Position numbers and translations under genes: made by a program. The notes below the pieces were generated by a model. The model was given only the letters and a program-made list of their open reading frames with translations. It was not told the DNA's origin and did not search any database. Shown here piece after piece: positions 56,501 through 64,000 of a stretch of 64,000 nt of DNA; positions within the stretch are counted from its first letter, which is position 1; every line of letters starts with the position of its first letter. The DNA comes from Amyelois transitella (taxonomy: Eukaryota > Arthropoda > Insecta > Lepidoptera > Pyralidae), in the NCBI RefSeq assembly GCF_032362555.1, contig NC_083515.1:2019001-2083000 (forward strand), read 5' to 3'.

Positions 56501-59500
56501 CACAAAATTTCATGAGAATCGGTCAAGCCGTTTCGGAGGAGAACGGGCCCGAACATTGGGACACGAGAATTTTATATACGAGTATAAGATGTTTGTAACT
56601 AGTAAAAGTGTTATTGGCTAATTTTCCAGGTGAAAAACATGACCACCCCTATGATTTTGGCGTCAGAAACATGCCTCATGCACATTAGTTTGATTGCTAA
56701 CCGACGTTCTCACTTACGGAGAGAGAAAACAGCGTAGAGAAACCTGCATTTTCTTAAATTATCTGATCAGTTAAGCCATACACTAACATTACAGAGCGTC
56801 AGTGGTCGAATTTGTAAGGTGCCTGGTTGAAATGCACAAAAAGGCACATGTTCGAATCGTACATCACCAATGACTATTTTCCAAGTCATGTAAATTAGTT
56901 TGAATACTAACCGATGCTCTTACGGTGAGGGAGATAATACATCGAGAGGAAACTTACACATTCAGGCAACTGGACGTGTAACCATGATCGATCAAATACG
57001 GGTTAGGTTCCTCTGCAAAGGTTGCGGAGATTAGCCGGGAGTCGCTTCGTGTAAAAACCTGTCTCGCCCAATCTAGGATCCATTGTCAAAGGCATACCCC
57101 GGGCTCCTCTCCTGAATGCTGGTGAAGATGTAACTGGGATTAAAGGCCAAGAGGAAGAAGATGAACATTAACAGTCTGCTTACCTCAAAGCATAATGTAC
57201 ATCATAGTTGACCAACACAGCGTCCGAGCCCTGTCGGTCCAGATACCTCATCAAGGCTTGGTGATCATGCTCCGAGTACAAAGTCAGCAAATAGTTGTGA
57301 ATAGCTCGGTCTTTGACGTTGTAATTCTGAACCATGAACTCGAGGTACCGTATGATCTCGGATATGTGGGCTTCATCGTTCTCACAGGATAGGAACGCTG
57401 GAAGGAGCTTTGACGGAATCAGTCTTGGACCTGGAATTAATATTTAGATGTCGCAATCTTCTATCAAATTTTAATAACTTATAGCTGTCAAGGGTTGGGT
57501 GTAAACCTGTAATAGATTAGAACCAGTGATATAAATATATATGTATGTTTGGTCGTGTGTAGAGGATGAATGAAAGCAGATTGCCTAAGCAAATATACTA
57601 GGATAGTGTGGATGGAAAGGTATGAGTGAGAACGCCTAAGTACCTTGATCAAAATAAGGACATCCTCGCAAAAGGTCAAGCTAAGAGAGTTATGAATATG
57701 AATGAAGGGAAAGAAGTATGCAGAGATCGTGGCAAGTGAAAAGATTTAGTGTCTGCGTACCCCTCTGATAAAAAAGCGTGACTTCATGTATGTATGATAT
57801 AAATGCGAAAGTAGGTTTGTCATTCAATATTGTGATAAATACATATAATATGGAGGTTGTTAAAGTTTGGAGAGGCATTTTCCTAATAAGTGTTAGTGAC
57901 AGTTGGCATCATCCAATAGCTTATAGATGGCGCTGCTCTTACTCAGGACTTGGCTATGTCAGCAGTATGTAAGTTTTCTTTTCCTGACGAATATAACAAA
58001 GGTTGTGCCTTGTAACGAAATATCATACCTTGAGATATCAAAGCGTTCACCGTACGCTTCGGATCTTCCTCCATCAGAACCGGAGCGAATTGATAGAACA
58101 ACTCCGGCTTCCTCAACTCTTGCAATGTCTTCAACGCTTCTACATACGACTTCCTGTATATATTCTGAGCCACAACATTCTCATAGTCCTCATTCATCAA
58201 CGTCAACTTGATCAAATTCTGCTTATCACCGTGAGATGACATCAAATCATATATCACCTTCTTAACATGCTGCATACATTTCGACACTTTAGGGTGCACT
58301 AAAAACACATCGAAATCACTTTGTATGCGGCTGTACTCGTCTGTATTTTCCTTCCCTGTCCTTCTTAGGAGACCGAGTTGAGACAGATATAGCTCAGTCA
58401 TCCAAATAACGACCATTGAAATTAGAGTCTTATCGTCATCTTCTAAGGCATCAAATCGCTTGGACAAATATATTTGTAAGGCAGATATCTGGTCTTGCTC
58501 TAAGAATTTCAGGCATATAGTTTCGAAACTGCTTTGAGTGTCAGCATAGACCATAGCACTCTCTTCATACTTTCCTTTAGAAAAGAGTAGTTCAGCTTGT
58601 TTCACATTAATAATATCCACGTAAACGGGATTCTGCTGACAATACTCTTTAGCCAAATCGAATTGTTCCTTCTCCATATAGATCCTCCAGACATTCCTCT
58701 CTTCTTTGACCACTTTGTATCTGAACACTGTCTTTTCAGTAATCGCCCACACGGTTCTTCTTTTCACATCTTTGATAATATTCTTGAGTTTTCCATGAGC
58801 CTCTGAGAAGCGGTCTTCGTAGACACACTCTTGGTTTAGAAGGGAGACGGCTCGGATCTTGTCGGAGTACATAAGCAGAGCGTGGAACTCTGTAAGGACG
58901 AATGACAGAGGCGCCTTATCTTTGGATTCCGACTCGGGCCCGTCTTCTGGAGGGTAATTTATGAGTTCGCCTTGAGTAAATAGAGTGTTAGAGTTTTGTT
59001 GCGATGTTGGATCCAACTGCAAAAGAAGAGTTTTTTAAATATTAATTTTAGAACTATGAATTCTTCTAACTTTCTATGTTTTATTCATTATCTATTAACA
59101 GTCTTAAATATTGTTTTCTATATCTGTCTCATGTGTTTACATATAGTCTAATATACAACGAGTCTTACGTCTCTACTTCTATTAAGTGTTTTATCTTATT
59201 ACAGTAAGTAAATGGTTTATTGTTCACTAAAGCAGTACATTAAAAATAGAAAACAATAGTACAGTACAAAGGCGGGCTTATCCCTTAGTGGGATCTCTTC
59301 CAGCCAACCTGATGTCGACGTATTAAGTATGACTTCTTTTTCTTTTTTAAATTTTGTGTGTGAAGTTAAGTGGACCTGCCATCTCTTACGTATGACAATA
59401 AGACATTATTAAACTCACTTGTCCATAAAAGATGCCAGGCTCTGTCAACCAGGCGAAGCTCTTCGGCGTCCCGTCTCTGTCATAATGGAACTGCAGTTTG

Positions 59501-61379
59501 GAGTATTTTAGTGTGGACGGTATTTCTTGGAAGCCCGTGTCCGGCATGGTGAGGTACTGGTAGAAGAGGGCCTGGAGGCTCGGCCTGCCGTCCGTGGTCA
59601 CAGCATTGCCCATGAACTGGTACAATCTTGTAGGGGTTGTGATGAAGATGTAGTATTTAGTAGTGTTGGCAACGCGGTGTGATTGGATCCCGGTGATGGG
59701 CATGTCTGTGCCTTGGCCGATGTCAAAGATCTATATAATGATGAAACATATAGAAACACAAGTGCAATGATATACACGCATCAGCTTTATGTTGATATTG
59801 TATTTTAATAATAATATTTATCTTTTAATTAACATGTTCAATGCTGATATCACTTTTGTAATAACTGCCTTAACAAGATACACACTTGTTTTCAGTGAAC
59901 ATCCAGTTGCCTGAATGTGCAGGTTTCCTCGTGATGTTTTCCCTCACCGCTTAAGCATCAGTTAGTATCAAACTAATGTAAATGACCTTGAAAATAGTCA
60001 AGGATACATGAATGAGGTGGGATTTGAACCTGTGCCTAAATGCACATCACTTATTTTAACAGGCACTTTACCGATTCGACCAAGAAGCTCTAAGAGCTCT
60101 TAACAAATAAATAACTTGACATTTAAAATATAAATTAGGAATGTTAAGTGATAGCACTAAATAATTGAAAAAGGTAGGCAAAAAGTGAGAAGGTAACATT
60201 TATTTTTCATAATTTCTTCTACAATAGTCTAGAGGCCTTCTTGTTTATAAAAAAAGAGATAAGCAATATATTTATACTTTACCAATCCTTCAATTTCCTT
60301 GTTTCCATACAGAGGCAGGTAATTTGGCAGCTTGTGGAGAATAAAACATTTTATTGAATGTGGTGCATAGGAATCTGACCCCAGTTGGAAGTTGCTACTA
60401 CTATTTGTGGCAACTTTCAATCAATGTTATGGCTTTAACAACCAGGAATGTATTACATATGAAGATGAAGATGGATCACAATATTCTTGAAAAGCTATTT
60501 ACTACGTACCTGTCGCCAATACTGCTGGTTGGCCGTAAACATTTTGTCATTGTCTGCTTCTAATTCTGTCTCAATGATGTGACCTTGAGAGGTGCCCAGT
60601 AAAATCGGACCAGTTGTGATTTCAAATGTGTTCTCATTGTTCCACCCAACTTCTGTCACCTCATAAGATCGTGATTTGGTAACAGATTTCAATTTTAAAC
60701 TCTTACGGTGAAGGTAAACTAATTCTGGGTTGCCGTCTTTGGTTCTTGGTGCGAATGCCATAAGAAGATGAAAGCCAAGTGGATCAAGAAATAAACCAGT
60801 CAGCTTAGTGTTCGGTTGAATATATTTTGTATATTTTATTTCTGAAATAAAAGGTTCCGTTTAATGTAATGGAACTTCAATAATGTGCTGAAAAATAATT
60901 TCAATCAATCAAAAGTTGCTGACAGATTTTGTTCCTATTGGATATTGGAAATGTTGGAAAGAAGATTTTATGAGGAAGGTTATCTATACATGTTGCCCGC
61001 GAGATGACAAGGCAGGTCGCTAATTTATAACAAAAGCATGCATTCTTTAGAAAACTGTTACAGATTAAGATAAACTATGTTGTGTTTCTCCAATAAGATA
61101 TTTTGCTTTGAATTAACTACCTTCATGATGGTTTGGCATTTTCAGGTCCATCCTAAAAAGATTTCCGTTAGCCATAGCAAGCACCAGGTAGTCGCTGGCG
61201 ACAGCTCCATGAGTGATCACATCAGACGGGTTGAAGTTCATCTTTTGTTTAGAAAACATTGGAGTGTTGTCTTCCGGTTGCACATTTATATACCCTGAAG
61301 AAGTCATGGTTTCCTCCACAGGTTTCGCGCGCTGCGAAACCTGGGCAGCTTGCTCGTACTGATCGAGTATCGAAGTCAT
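53584..61379 (-). CDS. Vps18: VPS18 (deep orange), HOPS/CORVET subunit
   Basis: Ten exons, minus strand: 61379-61121, 60841-60510, 59730-59419, 59016-58029, 57430-57184, 56301-56132, 55508-55357, 55095-55030, 54359-54194, 53819-53584. The total is 2,928 bases, 975 codons plus stop, and every phase matches; the human protein is about the same length. Exons 1-4 encode the Pep3/Vps18 beta-propeller (SDYLVLAMANGNLFRMDLKM; LTGLFLDPLGFHLLMAF; DRFSEAHGKLKNIIKDVKRR). Exons 4-7 encode the alpha-solenoid with clathrin-type repeats (EHVITKNQDLGEAMSFLHEC). Exon 8 is a short coiled coil (NQIEELKAEMEEATKSAE). The C-terminus is a RING-H2 domain: CCLC about residue 863, PCGHKFHSDC about 880-890, and the last zinc pair CLYC at 946-949 in exon 10. 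It is a core subunit of the tethering complexes that drive endosome-lysosome fusion; fly deep orange mutants have pigment-granule defects. Introns carry family A, B and C repeats. Start ATG is 86 codons before the first junction. Confidence 0.96.
53826..54125 (-). mobile_element. family A short retroposon filling VPS18 intron 9
   Basis: Tail ACATACATACATAC at left, head GTATTGGTGCC at right, with an A-rich insertion near 54055-54100. Same strand as the host gene. Confidence 0.75.
54566..54813 (+). mobile_element. family C tRNA-derived SINE
   Basis: In VPS18 intron 8: GCGCAGCGGTAATACGCTTG, GGTTCAAATCACGG, GGCCTGGGTCTTGGATACTT and AACTCAATCAGTGTAATTTG. Confidence 0.8.
54840..55005. mobile_element. 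composite of LINE tail and family A head fragments
   Basis: GCCTCTGCCTACCTCTTCGG resembles the LINE 3' end; GGTGCCGGGAACCACACAGC is a family A head. Boundaries unclear. Confidence 0.4.
55757..55905 (-). mobile_element. family A short retroposon, 3' part
   Basis: In VPS18 intron 6: AATGACGTCTATTATATCC, then CAGCTGTATGGCTCTATAAT; head missing. Confidence 0.65.
55965..56090. mobile_element. LINE/SINE 3' UTR-like fragment
   Basis: GAATAGATTTACTTT start and GACGTCACATCACTTAAATC, related to 34495-34645. Confidence 0.45.
56384..56590. mobile_element. dispersed repeat of unknown class
   Basis: Starts CTAGCCGTCCCGGCAAACGT and contains ATTTCATGAGAATCGGTCAA and AGCCGTTTCGGAGGAGAACG, phrases typical of dispersed arthropod elements. 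Class not settled. Confidence 0.45.
56640..57165 (+). mobile_element. family B tRNA-derived SINE with clear head
   Basis: In VPS18 intron 5. Head AGCGTCAGTGGTCGAATTTG ... GGCACATGTTCGAATCG (B-box-like), body TTTGAATACTAACCGATGC to GGTGAAGATGTAACTGGG. An additional body fragment precedes the head (56690-56750). Confidence 0.7.
57560..57795 (+). mobile_element. LINE 3' end with TATG tail, decayed
   Basis: In VPS18 intron 4, opposite strand: GATGAATGAAAGCAGATTGC, then AGATCGTGGCAAGTGAAAAG and GCGTGACTTCATGTATGTAT. Several indels. Confidence 0.65.
59893..60105 (-). mobile_element. family B tRNA-derived SINE, head plus partial body
   Basis: In VPS18 intron 2. The minus strand reads CTTGGTCGAATCGGTAAAG ... 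GGCACAGGTTCAAATCCC (A- and B-box-like) and then the CTAACTGATGCTTAAGCGG body start. Confidence 0.7.
60915..61015 (+). mobile_element. Helitron-end-like fragment
   Basis: GACAGATTTTGTTCCTATTG and GATATTGGAAATGTTGGAAA resemble 36050-36090; ends CAGGTCGCTAATT, a CTAG-end variant. Confidence 0.35.
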
Positions 61380-62345
61380 GACAAACTATTGTTGTAGATA
61401 CGCCCAAATTACAAAACTATATTCATCATTATGAATGTATATAATGCCAATATGTAAACACAAAGTTTAACTAGGCTAGATGAGGATATTTCATTTTAAA
61501 TTCAAACATTAAATATGAAATCTAAATGTTCTCACACGTTAATAGTTTTCAGTTCCTTCTTATTAGCTTTACGATTATTAAAATTATTTTGCAATTGCCA
61601 TATGAGCAACCAATTGTCAATGTCAGTTTGTCTATCAAACAAGGTAAATAAATAAAAGACGTTCCATTCCATTTTCTATAGTCTTGCATTTTCTATTATT
61701 GTACGTGTTTGCGTACCTACACTATGTGTAATATCAGAATAGATAGGTACTAATGATCAATTATTCAAATAAATCAAAAGTAAATGCTGTTTAACGATTG
61801 AGTGTGTAGCTGAAAATAAAATAAGTTCCTGCTACTTTCGTACCTACATGATATTGGGACGGAACCGGTTAATGCCAATCAATATGCCAATGTCAAACAT
61901 TTTTGTCAATTTGTTAAGATACAGAATTTTAAAACTTATCGCGCTTAATATAAGACTTATTTTAATAAAACTTACAAGAATATGAAATTATTCGTAATGG
62001 TTTATTTTGAAATTCATTCTTGTTTTTTTTTCAGAAATGAAATAAATATTTTCATGTTTATAGTTTTATAGAAGTGGTATTTTAATTGGGTACTTATGAA
62101 ACAGAGTTAGAACCTTATGATTAGAACCGTACTGCTTAACTTAATCGGCACGGTATAACGAAAGTGTTGTGGCGGTACTTAAATTGGGAAATAAGAAGGA
62201 TTCAAACAAGTTTGGTGTGACCTTGTCCCGTTATCATTATCATACAATTACCTATCGCATTCGACTGTCGGTTGTGTGTGGATCAGTGTATGCCCTGCAT
62301 TGTAGCTCTGAACTTTATGGCAAGAGACTTTTATCTGAACTTATC
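61380..62345. promoter_or_regulatory. divergent promoter region of Vps18 and the acyl-CoA dehydrogenase
   Basis: 966 bases between two start codons pointing away from each other. TGTCA pairs at 61615-61625 and 61891-61908 lie toward the two sides. No TATA box convincing enough to name. Confidence 0.45.
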
Positions 62346-63769
62346 ATGGCAAGAGGCGCACTTTTAAAATCGGCTACGACCTGTAAGTATTAATATTGAA
62401 TTTTTTTGTTTGGTTAATTAGTAACAAGCAATTTTATTTAAGTAGTTGTTTTTCAATACCTACATATTATAACGCCTTTATCCCTAATGGGGTAGACAGT
62501 TTCAGTGGAGTTGAGTCTCTGATAGTGACGGGCTGCTAGCTCTTTGCATAGAAAGGAATCCAACGCTTACTAGCTTTTCCCTTTATTGACTTTTACAATT
62601 GGCATGGGAAGAGCAGCAGCTGGCACACACACTGTGTTTTCCAGTTACCAGAGAAGCATGGAAAGTTGCACTAGATTAATGTACATACACCTACTCCAGT
62701 AGTTAACTTATACAACATGCATGAGAAATGGATCAAGTGGTCCTATTCAAAGCATCAGGAACCACATGGCATTACATTAGATGCGGACAGATCTGTCAGC
62801 ACAGTACTAACTTGATAAAACATAGGTATCATATTATTAAAATTGTTGATTGGCATCATATAAAATAATGGTATGTTATCTGCGTGTTTGAAACTAACCA
62901 TATTATTTTTAAGTAAATACATTGCAACACTAAAGTTTAATATCAGTTATCTATCTATCCCAGTGTACAGTCGCCAAAATTCAAAAGCTGTAGCCTCACA
63001 ATGCCGAGGCTTCACCACCCAGCTTACGGAGCAGCAGCAGAGTGTCCAGGACCGTGCACGCCAGTTCAGCATTGAGCACCTGAAACCCATTGCCTCGAGA
63101 CTGGACACGGAGGGGCGCTTCCCTCATGGGGAGGTATATTTCATGAATTGTTTGGGATTTTAAAATACATATATAACATTAAAATGAATTTGTTCATGGT
63201 GAGGTATATTTCATGAATATTTTGTGATTTTAAAATACAAATTACATTAATATGAATTTGTTCATGGTGTATTTTGAAATACATTATTGATTGTTTCAGA
63301 AATTAAATATCTGAATATTTTTATAGATTCACAGAAGCAGTATTTTAATTATGTAGGTACTTATAAAACAAGGTTGAAACTGCATAACTTAATCAAGAAT
63401 GTCACAGGCTATTCATAAGGGTAACATCACATGTGATGTAATCAAACATAAGCTTTTATCTTGGTGAAGTTAAATAAATCAAGATACTCTCATGTACAAA
63501 TCCTCCACAGATAAAGAAACTAACAAACATGGGCTACATGGGAGCTACAGTCTCTGAAGAATACGGCGGCCTGGGGCTGGACTACCTGTCCCTTGCCATC
63601 ATTGTGGAGGAGCTCTCCCGAGGGTGCGCCAGTACCGGCATGACACTCTCCATTCATAACTTCCTGTATGTGAACCTGGTTAATGAGAAAGGAACTCCGG
63701 AGCAGAAGGAGCAGTTCCTGAGGGATTTCACCAAAGGATCGATTGGGTGCTTCGCCTTGAGTGAGCCTG
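62346..63769 (+). CDS. short-chain acyl-CoA dehydrogenase, mitochondrial, 5' exons (partial)
   Basis: Exons 62346-62382, 62964-63133 and 63511-63769 (continues beyond the window); phases 1 and 0 match, and the last exon ends in phase 1 before GTGAGA. The N-terminus MARGALLKSATTLYSRQNSK is basic with no acidic residues, a mitochondrial presequence. Mature start: LTEQQQSVQDRARQFSIEHL with KPIASRLDTEGRFPHGE. Exon 3: MGYMGATVSEEYGGLGLDYL, VEELSRGCASTGMTLSIHN and IGCFALSEPG, the helical N-terminal domain and the FAD-contacting start of the middle domain. ASTG and CFALSEPG match short-chain acyl-CoA dehydrogenase best. It performs the first, FAD-linked step of beta-oxidation of C4-C6 acyl-CoAs in the matrix. 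The catalytic Glu lies beyond the window, so a short/branched-chain relative is not fully excluded. Confidence 0.88.
62458..62775 (-). mobile_element. family A short retroposon, old copy
   Basis: In intron 1 of the dehydrogenase. CCCTAATGGGGTAGACAG, GTGACGGGCTGCTAGC, GTGGTCCTATTC and GGAACCACATGGCA remain, heavily diverged with an insertion. Confidence 0.55.
63131..63270 (+). repeat. 70-bp tandem duplication covering a splice donor
   Basis: GAGGTATATTTCATGAAT occurs at 63131 and again at 63201, with GATTTTAAAATACA and GAATTTGTTCATGG following in both copies. Confidence 0.85.
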
Positions 63770-63799
63770 GTGAGATAGAATGAATCATTAGAACATGAG

Positions 63800-64000
63800 A
63801 AGATTAACTCTTCTTCCTCTCGGCTGCATCCTCACCACTCTGGAGAGGAGCCCGGGGTATGCCTTTGACAATGGATCCTGGATTGAGTGAGTCAGGTTTT
63901 ACACGAAGCGACTGCCGTCTTTCTTTGCAGGGGAACCAAACCCGTATTGGATCCATGGTTATACATCCAGTTGCCTGAATGTTCTACTTCGAAAATAGTC
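63800..64000 (-). mobile_element. family B SINE, cut by window edge
   Basis: Minus copy: CGGCTGCATCCTCACCACTC, GCCTTTGACAATGGATCC, AACCCGTATTGGATCCATGG, ending in the CAGTTGCCTGAATG block at the right edge. Confidence 0.75.

Overview
This window looks like nuclear DNA of a moth or butterfly (Lepidoptera). It is AT-rich, its genes have many short exons with GT-AG introns, and most intergenic and intronic space is filled with short retroposons ending in TATG repeats, Helitron fragments with CTAG ends, MITEs and LINE 3' ends. The BAG-domain gene resembles Samui, a name from the silkworm, and the cryptochrome is the light-sensing insect type. Species cannot be told from the sequence alone.

Layout. 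(1) 1-6.7 kb, minus strand: first coding exons of cryptochrome 1, running off the left edge, with a probable untranslated first exon near 6.4-6.5 kb and a CACGTG E-box upstream. (2) 6.8-14.2 kb: no gene; repeats, including a pair of ~175-bp inverted arms enclosing about 1.8 kb. (3) 14.5-15.4 kb, plus: mitochondrial ribosomal protein L12, three exons. (4) 16.3-26.8 kb, minus: five-exon HEAT-like protein of about 940 aa, best guess BRAT1. Its first intron holds a complete 5,210-bp PIF/Harbinger transposon with 17-bp perfect inverted ends, a TAA target duplication, and open transposase and MADF-type genes. Helitron remnants are nested inside it. (5) 28.1-52.1 kb, plus: Samui/starvin-type BAG co-chaperone with one coding body (50.0-52.1 kb) and three candidate first exons (28.1, 38.9 and 44.5 kb), all splicing in phase 0. 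The 44.5-kb start has a textbook heat-shock promoter. (6) 53.6-61.4 kb, minus: VPS18, complete in ten exons (975 aa). (7) 62.3 kb to the right edge, plus: first three exons of a mitochondrial short-chain acyl-CoA dehydrogenase, divergent from VPS18 across a 1-kb shared promoter region.

The host genes are functionally unrelated: light sensing, mitochondrial translation, Integrator/DNA-damage chaperoning, protein quality control, endolysosomal tethering and fatty-acid oxidation. Gene models were built by hand: exon phases match at every junction quoted. Transcription starts, untranslated exons and repeat edges are less certain than coding exons. The most notable observations are the interlocked antisense genes of the intact Harbinger element, the shared 3' end of the most abundant short repeat (family A) with a local LINE, the multi-promoter Samui locus, and a recurring TGTCA/TGACA motif near predicted gene starts.
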